DNA of 64,000 nt from Linnemannia elongata (Eukaryota; Mortierellomycota; Mortierellomycetes; Mortierellales; Mortierellaceae): NCBI GenBank assembly GCA_036320915.1, contig JAXBDG010000016.1, forward strand, positions 558,001-622,000, given 5' to 3'. Numbering within the stretch: position 1 is the stretch's first letter; each line of letters begins with the position of its first letter. Below the pieces are notes generated by a model. That model was not told the DNA's origin and did not search any database. It saw nothing but the letters and a program-made list of their open reading frames with translations. Positions 1-11,211 of this stretch are shown piece after piece. Made by a program: the position numbers and the translations under genes.

Positions 1-1
1 C

Positions 2-559
2 AAACATAGGCTGTCGAATGAAAAGGCGAGCGCGATCTTTCGTCTGAAGGCCAGTGGATCCAAATCCACAGCACAACCATCCACAACAGGAGCATCTATC
101 ACCGACATGTCCATCGACAGCTCATCGTCAACAACAACAACACCCATCACTGCAACCCTCGGCATCTCCATCGAACCTATCGATGTAGTCAAGAGCCAGA
201 TCGCAACCCTCGCCTCCTCTTCCTCCTCCTCCTCTTCAACATCCACAGTACCCAGCAATGCCCTCGTCCCCCTCTCTTCTATCAACAACAGCAACACAAC
301 AACAACTTCACCTGATTCTGTGGCAGCACTTGCTCAAAAGGTGATGAGTCACCTTTACAACCATGTCACCTCATTTGCAACAGCGGTAGTACCACAGGGA
401 TCAACTGTATTGGTACCGACAGGAGGACCTGGATCAGCCATGGGCGCGTTAGCGAACCAAGCAGATATGACTTTCCTGCCTGTGCGGGCTTTCAATGACT
501 GGTTCCAGAATGTGGTCCGCAAGGCCAAAGCTGACCCCATGTTCTTGACCCGGGAGTGA
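2..559 (+). CDS. OPI10: Hikeshi (OPI10) family protein, 3' part
   Basis: Hikeshi carries ATP-bound Hsp70 into the nucleus after heat stress by binding FG-nucleoporins. The reading frame is already open at base 2, so the N-terminal half lies outside the window. The first visible residues include SNEKASAIFRL, matching the conserved stretch at the end of the Hikeshi N-terminal domain. Then come a Ser/Thr-rich linker of about 80 residues, longer than in animal proteins, and the C-terminal helical part (VMSHLYNHVTSFA, then FLPVRAFNDWFQ), which ends in the usual Lys- and Asp-containing tail. The Ser/Thr runs are the only odd feature. The Met at base 107 is internal, not the true start. Identification rests on the order and spacing of these motifs. 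Confidence 0.82.
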   Translation, partial: KHRLSNEKASAIFRLKASGSKSTAQPSTTGASITDMSIDSSSSTTTTPITATLGISIEPIDVVKSQIATLASSSSSSSSTSTVPSNALVPLSSINNSNTTTTSPDSVAALAQKVMSHLYNHVTSFATAVVPQGSTVLVPTGGPGSAMGALANQADMTFLPVRAFNDWFQNVVRKAKADPMFLTRE

Positions 560-1250
560 TCTCTCGCGGTCCACCCTTTGTACACCCTTCTTTTGTATTA
601 TCCATTACTCATTTAGCACATCTGTTTCATTCAATAAAATAATGGCAGTACGCCACCTCTAAGATAGTTTTTGTCCACGGAGGTCTAGCATAGGAAGAAG
701 TAGCAAGGATACACAAAACCACATGCCTACCTACGCGAGGACTCTTTCCCTATTCTTCCAAGTTGTGCTCGTAGGAAGCAAGTAGGGATGACAAGTAGCT
801 CGGTGTGTTGTGTAAGTTGCACAGTGCAATCTTGGTCCGAGATGTTATTCCTTCGAGGGGATGAGTGCACAGTCCGTTCTCGTTATTATCCTATCGGAAG
901 AATGAAAGAGAAGCAATGCAAAGTTCGTGTGCCTGAGCTGTGAACGACGGCCCGAATCTGTCAGCAGCAATCACTTCGATTTGGACGAAAAAGGTATTTT
1001 TTTTTTAGCCTCTCAGAGAGCAACGGAGGAGAGAGTAAAAAGCCTTGGCCTTCTTTCTTTTTCTTTCTTTTTTACTTTCTACTGCAACAATCAGCAAGCC
1101 AGCAAGCAAGGAGCCGGGATTACATCACCCCATCCTTTCCTTCCTTTCCTTTTCTTTCTTCTTCTCTCCAACACTGATCGCCATCCTGCTTCCAAGCATT
1201 CATAAATTCATTCCCCTTCTCATTCGCACTAACGACAAAAAAGGAGGACC
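560..1250. other. intergenic region with pyrimidine-rich leader
   Basis: No supported gene. It holds the 3' flank of the Hikeshi gene, including an AATAAAATAA-like polyadenylation context near 634-643. It also holds a T/C-rich stretch (about 1000-1190) directly ahead of the next start codon, typical of a fungal promoter and leader. The small open frames here are low-complexity. Confidence 0.5.
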
Positions 1251-4200
1251 ATGGAACTACAGTGCAAGGACCCTTGCCCGTCCATAGCCGGTCAAGCCGA
1301 GGACAACAACCACAATACCAACAACGCCAAAGACAACAGCGCTGACACCAACATCAACTCACTACTCCCCAAGAAGCGGACAGTCCCTCTTCCCCGCCCG
1401 GGCGAACTCTTGATCTACGACTGCCGCCCTTCTCCCTCTTACACCCATGCGACCACTGCAACAGCACAGGAGACAGCCACATTTCTATTGAAGAATGATG
1501 ATACCTGCTTGGCCTCCTCTCAGTCCCCTTCGTCGTCAGGGTCCAATGATGCCACAGCCGGGATAACATCCACTTCCCCTCCTACGACTCCCATGCCTGC
1601 ACCTCAGGAAGCAACTTTTACTCGAGACGACAGCAATACCGCCGATCAAGGTATGTCTTTGAAAGTCTTCTTGTCAAAGAGATCTGGACATATCATGTTT
1701 CCGTCGTTAATTGTTGCCATTCACTGTTAACACCCTCCGTGTTGCTCATTCATGTGTCGTCTGATTGCTCACGCCTCTCTTTGGTTTCTTTCATTTTCGT
1801 CCTCTTGGTCACCCTGCTCCTCTTCTCCTCTCTCGCTCTCCTTTCTCGCGCCTCTCTTTATGTCACTGTTCCTAATGACTGAACCTCCTTTTTGTAGACG
1901 ATGGATCAGATTCGCCTTCTCCTCTTCCTAGAGCATCATTATCATATTCAGGAGCTGCACCAGGTGCTGCGACAGACAACTACCATCACGACACCTTCAA
2001 AAGCAACAGCAACAGTCAACGACCCATTCGCTGCCTCCAATGGAACATTGAACGCAACTACAAGGCCGACGAGATCTTGGCAACCTTGACAGAACTCGAC
2101 GCTGACATCTTATGTATCCAAGAAATTGACATTGGTTGCCACCGATCGGGCCATGATCGTGACCACTTTCTGGAGATCTGCAAGTCGCAGGGTCTTTATG
2201 GTGGGTTTGTACCCGAGTTCTGGGAGCTGGAGCATCCGGGCCGCAAGGATCGGGATCAGGGCGGTGGTGTTCACGGAAACGCCATCCTGTCGAGGTGGCC
2301 TGTTAATGGGTTCCGAGTGCTTGACCATGTCCATCATGCGTACGAGTGGGAGCGGGATGGACTCAAGCTGAACGAGCCCAGATTGGGAAGGTAATAATAG
2401 CATTGGCGATTGGAATGAGATGGAGATGGTTCGCTCTGTATGTTGAGCCGGTGCGCACGTTTTTCTAGGCTCTTTTTTATTTTTTATTTTTTATTTTTTA
2501 TTATGGGTGTTTCAATTTTGACAATTGTATTTCGGTTACTGTTGCCTTTTTGTAGACGGTTCACAATTGTGGCAGACATCCAGACGCCGTCTGGTCCACT
2601 TCTGTGCTACTGTGCCCACCTCGAGGTCTTTACAGGAATCATTGGGCGTATCTCTGCATTGAGTGACATCTTGGCGGACTCGGAACTGTACTCAGATCGG
2701 TACCCTTATCAGATCCTCTTTGGTGATCTCAACACCATCTCACATTCGATCGCGCGACTTGCCAAGACAATCTCGACAGATCAGTATCGGATTGGATCGT
2801 TTGGATCTCAGGAGGCAGAGTGGTGGGACAACAACCTTTGGAGCTGGCATGTTCAGGACGGAGAGTTCAACTTGGCTCTCGCTACTGGAGGATGGAGCTG
2901 GTTGCGTCGGTTGGGTCTTCTGGGACTTGGTCTTGGTGCTGGCTCAGGTGTCAATGGAGTGTCATCGTTTTGGTCCGCAGATAGCAAGTATTCTGGATGG
3001 CTTGCGCGATTAGTCGAGGCAGGATTGTCAAAAGTCAAGCTCGCTCGCCAAGAACAACTGCTGAGTGACAAGTTTATTACGATCGACCAGGAAGTCTCAT
3101 ACCATTACTCACATCACCCACAACAACAACACGACAACCAGATCAAGGGCCAGCAACGTCACCGTGAATCCGAAGAAAGCCATGCGGATGAACTCGAAAG
3201 TGAGAAGAGCTTTTATGAGGACGGAAGTGTCATTCTTGTCGGACGACCTCGATCACCCAGCATCATCACACTCGAGTCCAGTCTCATGGATCACAACGAA
3301 TGCATGTCGTCGCCGTCGTGGTCGTACCCTTCAACACCGTCGGTGATGTATGCTGGTCAAGAAGGAGACGAGACCGATGGCGAGAACCCGGACTATGACG
3401 AGAGAGTTGATGCCATCCGACCAGGACGACGACAGCTCCCACGTGTCAACGTGCGCCACTTTTCCTCGACACCGTCAACACCTTCGCCTACGCTTCGTCT
3501 GATCCCACCAACGCCCAAGCAGAGTCGGTCCAGTGGTTTGGACCGTGTGCTCATCGGAGCCAATGACGATCAGCGCGGAATCCCTATGCCCTTTGACGAC
3601 GAAGAAGAATTGCAGGATCATGATGTCCAGCTCGACAATATTTTGAATCAGGAGGGACAATACCAGCACCAACACCAGCACCAGCACCAGTACCAGGAGA
3701 CGATGCAACAACACGCCACTCATGAATTTCAATACCCTAATGACCATAACGCCCCCTTTACGACTTTAACGACCACTGAAACGACAACCAACACCACCAT
3801 TTCAACCGCGACAGCAACGCATCATGATATTTACTACAAGCAAAATACGGAGACAGTGACAGAGACACTCAACACATTCAAGGACCCTCAACCACCATTC
3901 CTCCTCACACACCTCCAACAAACCCACGCCTTTTTCTCAACCCAACGACTCTGGTCTGGCTTCACACCCCTTGTCCTCCACCAAGCGCGTAACCCAGGGT
4001 TCTATGACCCCTGGTGTGCTAGGAATGATTTGACTCTCCACAACCCCAACTTTTTTGGAATCCTCAAGGCGAAACTGGACTATACCCTGCTCCGGAATTT
4101 GAGATGTGTTTCGAGGGACATGGGGAACCATGACTACTCGGCGAGTGATCATAAGTGGCTTTTAGTTGAGGTAGAATTTGAGAGGAAGTTTGAGATTGCA

Positions 4201-4554
4201 GCGGCGAGGGAGGATGGGGAGGATGACAAGGATGTTATTCAATTGGAGGGGTTGACGGAGGAGACATCGTCGTTGGTGGATCGAGAGCAGGAGGAGAAGG
4301 AGGTCGCGATGCCATCGAAGGAGCAGCAGTACTTGTGGTGGCGGGAGAGGAGACTAGAGTGGGGACAGACTGTTCAGCCCCTTCCCCATGGACATCCTCA
4401 GCGTGTTGCTGAGAAGAGGGTTCGACGGAGTAAGGCCAGGCCATCATCGTCGTCGTCTTCACCGTCGTCGTCGGGTTCGACGTCTTTGTTCGTGGCGACG
4501 GTTACGGCTGCTGTTGCTGTTGGCGGGTACTGGCTTTGGTCTCGACACAAGTAG
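1251..4554 (+). CDS. endonuclease/exonuclease/phosphatase-fold protein with C-terminal membrane anchor
   Basis: Predicted DNase-I-like (EEP superfamily) phosphoesterase; substrate unknown. Exons 1251-1650, 1898-2390 and 2556-4554 join in frame to 963 residues, with GTATGT and GTAATA donors. The EEP metal-site motifs appear in order: Asn in LQWNIERN, Glu in CIQEIDIG, Asp/Asn in FGDLN and the C-terminal SDHKW. Between FGDLN and SDH lies an insertion of several hundred residues rich in Ser, Gln and His, which is unusual for the fold. The C-terminus has a Ser-rich stretch, then a hydrophobic segment (FVATVTAAVAVGGYWLW) and a short basic tail, as in a tail-anchored membrane protein. The start was chosen at the first ATG of the frame, just after the pyrimidine-rich leader. 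It could be related to sphingomyelinase-like or CCR4-like EEP proteins, but the subfamily is not resolved by eye. The stop lies 51 bases from the stop of the convergent Fanzor gene. Confidence 0.75.
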
Positions 4555-4605
4555 CTGGGCGTTTTCAAGTTTTTTTTTTTATTTGAGCATTAAAAAATGA
4601 CCTAG

Positions 4606-7600
4606 CTAAATTGAGCTACTAGTCCCATTGGTGCACCTGGGTGTGGTGGCAAGGGGTTGATTTGTTCCAGAGGTGTCTCTGGCGTTGTTGGTGGGGATGA
4701 GGGTGAATGGGCGGAACGGTGGAAGGGTGGTGTTATTGACTGATAAAAGACTGCTTGCTCCTGCTGTCGCAATGTTGATGGCGCTGTTTGCATCGCGTCC
4801 TTGAGTCTGACGTCCAGATTTGTATCGCGGGCAATGCTTGTATCGACACTGAATCGCTCCGTGTAAACGAACAGTTTTGATGCTACCGTTCTTGATTCTC
4901 TTCGCCGTCATCAGAGATACTGGCCGATAACATGCTGAACATATTCTGGAGGTGCGATGTTCATTTGTGTGTCCGACAATACAGTATTGGCGGTGCTGGT
5001 TGGTGATCTTTCGACCACCACGCTTTGTGTGTCCCTTGAATCGGGAGCCTACAGAGGTTCCAGCCGCTCCGTGCAGTACTATAGGTATTATGGTCGACAT
5101 TGGGTTCTGACCTTGATATACACAGGAGCAAACAAACATGTCAAAAGAATGGCACCGGCTTATATTGTAATGCTCATCAACAAAAAAATCCCAAAAAAAA
5201 ATGTATCGTACATTGTCATTTGTACTTACCACTTGCAACGACTGCATCCTTGACGGCTCGCCGTTGTTCAGCTGCCAACGTAGCGTATGTACGAGATGTT
5301 CTTAGCCGTTGGACCTTTCGTTGCTTTTGTCGTCTGTTGGAGTTTTCGAATGTTCGAAGTACCTCCCTCGCGTCTCTTCTGATCGCCTGCGCCTTGTCGA
5401 CCTGCTGTAGTGAAGTGGCGTTTGACAGTGGATTTTGAGCTATTAGCTCATGTTGCTGGCGAACTTGCTTTGATTTTTCCGTGTCGGCGCGCAATCTCCT
5501 CTCACGTTCCTTTGCATGTTTGCGCGAAAAGCTGAGGTCGTTGATCTTAGATGCTGTGATTCGCAAGCTGGAAGGGGGATGAGTAGTCGAATATTCCTGG
5601 TCTTCTTGTTCCTTTGGAAGTTCGAGATCATCAATCACTAGAGGGAAATAAATGGAAACAGAAGAGTTCAACCGTGAGTACGGTGAGCAAAGCAACACAA
5701 ACATTTAGGCATGGCAATAGCCCAGGTCAGTTACTTTTTCTTTGCAAGGAATTACCTGGGAGCAGCTCAAATCTATTAGATGTCAGCACCTCGTATTGTC
5801 GAATGTGATCAACCACACCACTGAGGGTCTGCGCAGTGGACTCCTGTAGAGTCACTAGCCCCGGATCGTCGGATAAAAATCCTATTGCTCGTCGTTCCTC
5901 TCCTTCGATCATATCCTGTAGCATGGGCTCGATCCGAATTTTCTCCGTTTTGTCTTCGACACAAGGCCTACTCCAAGTAGGGGTCGACAGAGGTGCTGGT
6001 GGTGATGGGGTGGTATCACTATTCTGCGCTGTGTTGCTAATTTTTAGGAAGGCATACTTGGTTGCGCGCAACTGGCGGATCTGGTCCTCATGACTTGCCC
6101 ATTCCTCGAAAGCATCCTCTGCCTCAGATCTGGCCTGTCGGAAGTCATACAGGGCCTTTTGTCGCAATCCATCCAACTTCTGAAGCTCAGTGGCGTCGTC
6201 CGTGGAGTTTCTCGTGTCTCGTATCCCCTTGATAGTAGCAGTCATATCCTTTTGTACCTGATCCTTTTCCAAGAAACGCTTCCTTCTGCGCTTGTGGTCA
6301 AGCTCCAGCGCCTTGAGCTCCTCAGCCAGCTTCTCCGAGTTCTGCTTGGCTTCCTCCTTCGTGAAGCCGACTCGCTGACCTTCTGTTGACCAGTCCACGA
6401 GTCCCTTCTTTCGGCCTCTCTTCCGATCTGCTTTCTCCTTATCTAGCGCACTGGCGACCGGCGATCCCACTCCTCTCTCTGTTCCTTCGGGGATAATCTC
6501 CCCTAGGATGTGCATTGTGTGCTTGTCAACGAAAATGATCCTAACAAAGAAATAACATAAAAAAGAAGTATCAGAAACCTCGTACTGTGCCATTTCAATA
6601 CTCTTAATGCAAATATTGTCAATAAACTTACCGTTGAGCAAAAGTCAACTTTCGCTGAGCACACATGATGTTGATCTTGCTCATGTCGAACATAGAAGAA
6701 AAGAGCTCCTCCTTGTGGTGTGTGGCAGCGGGGACGGATGTTATCCTGTTGATGGGATCCTTGTATGGGTCAAAGTGGCCTGGACTCTTCGCGCATAAGC
6801 ACTCGTACAATGCTGCTGCACCCAAGGGTATCGGATGAAGCGATCCAGCAGAGGGTACAGGAGCGATCCTGCGCGTGAAATCCGGATAACCGGTTGCTCG
6901 GAGTAATGTGTTGGCGATCAGGACTATTCCAGACATTGACGCAGGGCTTGAAGTTGGAGGGGTTGTTCGGCCTTGAGTGGGTTTGTGACGTTTGGGAGCG
7001 TAGGGTCGAAGCTTCTCAACAATGTCTGCCACAACTGTAAATTCGTGTTCCGTAAATTTGTCGGGCTCGTGAAAAGACTTCCGAACCCAGTTTCGATTGA
7101 TATCCCACTCGAGACTGGGGCTCTCGATGAGCATTCGTGTGACGGATTGGATCGCTCGTAGATGGGCACGGCTTGGTTCCTTTTCGACTAGGTCTAAATT
7201 GACATTGACAGTAAAATACATGCAAAAATTAGTCCTTACTGAATCAATAGATTCCGTTCATCACCTTCATTGATGTAGCCCGGCTGCTTACCAGAGGTTG
7301 GTGTGCACTGCTCTTCTTCTTCATCCTCTTCCTCTTCTTCTGCCTCCTCATCGATCTCGTCTACTTTGGCACACAGACTTCTCATAACAATTTCCCCAAC
7401 AAGACCTGATTTCTCCGAGGCCTGATTAGCCTTGTCCATTCTGTCCTTGAAAGCTAGTTGGTGATGCTCCACATTGGGCTCCTTGCTTGCCAGACGCTCG
7501 AGGTTTGATAGCAAGTAGTGTATATGCTTGGTCTTGGGAATCTCCCGCCGAAGCTCTCGCCCCAGATCATTCTCTGTCCGTGCTACCTTGTCGATCCAAG

Positions 7601-9807
7601 ACTTGTGAGTAAGGCGTTGCTGTGCTTTTGCGATCATAGTTTGGTCGGCCTTCTTGGACGCCTCGTCACGAAGCCTTTGATAGTATTTCGCCTCTCTCTT
7701 CGGCGCCAGATGGAACCGGAGTAAGAATCGCAGAAGATAATCCAAGGATGTGTCGTACAGCGACCCCTCCCACAGGTTGCTCATGTTGGTGGCCATCTCT
7801 GTTCTGAGCTCACACAAGGTTCCCGAGAGCGAGTCGAGGGAATGTACCGTTGGGAGTTGTTCGCTGCGCAACAGGTCACGAGAAGGAGCTGCTTTCCTAT
7901 CCACAAGTACGTCAGCGAGATGGGTCCACAGAGGGTGGTCCACGGCGGACTCAACTGGAGTACCCCTTGGTCCGAGAAAGCGCGCATAGAGGTACCCGAG
8001 ATGCTCGTAGGAAAACAATGCTTGAAGATCCTTGGTCCACGGCGATCGATCCGATTCCATGTGTGAGTCGATATTTCTCTCAAGATCCGCTGGCAGCGGT
8101 GTAACGGAAAGATCTGTCGGAACATCAAACCTCTTTACAAAACCAACTGGGAGAAGATCCAGTACGTTAAGCGTCGGCGAAGTTGACCTGAACGCGGCTT
8201 CTGGCATTCCATGGAGCTCTGCGAGCTGTAACATCAACAGATAAATAGGAAAAACGTATATTAGCATTTGTACGATATGTCTTGCTATCCACTGGCCATG
8301 AAAAATTATGGCTAGTATACAGTTTGGCTTACCAGAAGAGTAGTTTTGTAAACGAGACAGAATATCTCATCAATCGCGTTCGATAGCGCTACCTGCTTTG
8401 TGCTCAATAGCGAGAGAATCTTCTCCATACAGTTGACGTCCGTGTTGTTTTCCTGGAGACTCGGGTTGATGATGGACGTCAGTGACACCGTGAAAGTGTA
8501 AAAGCTCTTGCTGGCGCGCTGCACTGCTTCCGTTTGCAAGGTGCGTTCAACGGTCTGAATATCAGTTGCCTGGCACTCTTCCTCGTCATTTCTCTGTACC
8601 GCCATCGTCATCTCAGTCAAAGGCTTTTGTCCTCTTGCATTGCTGCTTGACGGTAAGTACGGCAACGTTGCTCTTGTCCATGCAGCATCGAAAGAGTTGT
8701 TGAGTGTACTCCGGTACTGTTCGACTGCAAAACCGGGTCCGAGTCTGTTCCGAAACATCTGCTCAGACATGGTCTCGGTTCCTGGAGCCGCAGTGACAAA
8801 CTCGTGCGCGACTTGGAAAAGACCAATTGGAACACGGTTCGCCCCGCCCATCGCATCACGGATCTTTTTCTTGCCAGTTTCTCCAATCCAGTCATCAATC
8901 GACTCGGTCGCCTTTCGTTTCTGAATGCTGCGATCAAGCTTCATCTGCACGGCCTTTCCTATCTCATGCTCACTATAAATGATCAAAACAAAATGAAGAA
9001 GCAAAAGGCGTTAGGCGCCTGTTCAGCCCATGATCTAAATGCCGCGAACTTTGAAGGATTAACGAAAGAAATAACCTACCAGGCCATCTTATAAATCTCC
9101 TGACACTGCTCTGTCATCTCTTCCGTGTTAGGCAAGCCTGGCTGGTGGACTCGAATGCGTCTCTCGGCACGGTATATCGCATAGGGGACAAAAGGAACAG
9201 TTGGGTCTTGTGGGTCCTGGGAGGGTCCGGTCAGCGTAGCAGAAGATGATAATGGGACGGAGGGCGCGTATAGTGCTGTGGATGAAGGTGATGTGTGTTG
9301 TGGCGCCGGGATGCTCTTGACTTGTAAAACAAGAAACTCGGAATGGGCTTGAAAACTGTTGATCGCATGAAAAAAAATAATCGTGCCTCGACTTGAGGCT
9401 GGACGGTAGACTGCAGGAAGAGAGCGAGAAGAGAAAACGAATATTGTGCAGCGAAGATGTGTAGCGAGGATATGGAACATCAGAGCCGTTCTTGGTAAAA
9501 CGGCCATCCACCACGGATTAGGGGTAGTTTCTGCCCTGGTGACCAGCACTGGCGATTGGTTTAGCCTTTTTTCGGTGTCGAGGAGGTCCCGTTTTATCCA
9601 ATGTGCGACTTTTGACAATATTGAGTCTGAAGGTTGAGGGTGTTGGTGAATATCCATTGTCCGGAGTGCCGAAAGGGCGTGCTCGATCTTCTCATTGTGC
9701 GACAAGTTGATCATTGGGTGGGTAACGACGGAATTCAATTTTTCCAGGATCCATTGTGGTTCCTCCCAGTCTTGTAGTAAAGGGCCTGGATCCCAGTCTT
9801 TATGCAT
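4606..9807 (-). CDS. Fanzor-type (eukaryotic TnpB-like) RNA-guided nuclease, very large
   Basis: Fanzors are eukaryotic relatives of TnpB/Cas12 that use a guide RNA to cut DNA. Seven exons (9807-9080, 8972-8333, 8225-7265, 7193-6632, 6540-5756, 5637-5230, 5111-4606) join in one frame of 1,530 codons. Visible catalytic features, numbered from the Met at 9807: RuvC-I Asp in DDPGLVTL (about residue 1188); a Fanzor-like ITASKIND...SRKHAKER segment; VLHGAAGTS and GSRFKGHT; the alternative-Glu motif NEHRTS (about 1412); a zinc ribbon CSAC plus CRYKHC; and RuvC-III RDANSAINIA (Asp about 1468). The first roughly 1,000 residues are an extension far longer than in characterised Fanzors. The 5' end is uncertain: a 54-base phase-compatible exon may lie at 10024-9971, and exon 1 can extend to 9837. 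The exon 3/4 junction needs a weak GTGATG donor, because the nearer GTAAGG donor breaks the frame. All other junctions are canonical. Whether it sits in a mobile unit is not visible. Family assignment is firm; the N-terminal role is not. Confidence 0.83.
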
Positions 9808-9833
9808 GAAATAAACGAAGCCTTCCGAAGAGA

Positions 9834-9851
9834 ATTCCTATTGTTGCCACC

Positions 9852-9882
<31 letters not shown>

Positions 9883-11211
9883 TAATGGTTAGGAATAACC
9901 CAGAAAACAAGAGATGCTGCTGCCTTTCGCGATAAGAACGAAGTTGAGGAGTGGTTGCAGTGGTGTTTACCTGGTATCCAAGTGGTTTTCCAACCCCACA
10001 TTTGGGTGTTACTGGACCCGCTGACTACGACATAAAAGATCATCAAGAAAACAAAAGTGCGTGAATAAATATGTGCTGAGTTGGGACTATTCGCAATGAC
10101 CAACGGAACCGTGGCAGCTTTGCTAATTTGGATATGCACCTGTATAGTCCCTGGGCTTGTTGTCATGCTTCGCTGAATGCTGTTGGGTTCGGGGTTGGTC
10201 CAGTGCTCCGAAGTTATTGGCGTGTGTTTGTGTGAAGGATAAGAAAGTCAAAAAAAAAAAAAAACTATTATTCAGAACTCGTTGGCGAGCCCTTAATTGA
10301 GACAATCCTTCACATTCCTCCACTTCTCATATGTCTGCGTCATAAATGTATTGATCATGGTATCCTATGATTTCGATAAAAAGGAAGACACCATTATCGT
10401 GCTAGAGATAACGCGGGTTGCATTGTTGCTTTTAGGTGCTGTCGGAATGCAGCCTGTACACAGAATACTTATATATAGGGCCGTCGAGGTAATAGTAATA
10501 AATAATATCATTCTTTCTTGTTATCCATTTTAGCTCCTTTATTTATAACTGGTTTGATGCTACAATGACTACTCCTCGTCAAGGAACGTATATGGAGAGT
10601 ATTAGAAGTATACGCGTGAATTGAACGAAAGACTGAACCAACAAACGTAGGCGCAAGCAGAGGAGAGATAGGCAGGCGACATAGAGGTGCACTTGAGCAG
10701 TTGTAGTATGGTCGCTAGTGAGTTTGATACACTTAGCGAGCGGCGGAATGGGTCGCTACCTGAAATGCAAGCTCTTTCTAAGGCGTGTTCGAAGTTGTAT
10801 GGTATGGTCAGGATACATCCAGCAGAAGTAACTTCTCCCTCGACCAGGCGAGAGAGATTTTTATGCGGTGAATAAGAAGCTGAGTGAAGATTAGGACGAA
10901 TAGTCGGGGTAATGTAGCTCATTGTACTGTACATACTTTTTTTCTGGAGCAAAAAGCTAGAGTAACAACTTACAGCAACGCATAGGTATAGACATAGGAA
11001 TAGTAAAAATTGTGTGATATTAGTACCTCTTCATATTTATTTTTATCATCGTTCAATTGTTTTGCGCACTATGTGTAGAAAGATAACGATTTGTGGTATG
11101 GACAGCTGGGAGAGTGGAAATGGTGAGAAAAAAGGCTGAGGGTCTTTGTTGTATCTTGAAGAAAAGCAAGGGTTTCGATCGCAGCTATTGGATACGCCTA
11201 ATAGTGTGTTC
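9834..11211. other. intergenic region upstream of the Fanzor gene
   Basis: Contains a 29-base A run (9852-9880), which on the minus strand is the pyrimidine tract of a possible intron. A candidate upstream Fanzor exon lies at 9971-10024: an AG acceptor, 18 codons in phase, then a GTAAAC donor. A second A run lies at about 10250-10264. The rest (10300-11140) is AT-rich with no supported gene. No terminal inverted repeat matching the far side of the Fanzor gene was found by eye. Confidence 0.4.
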
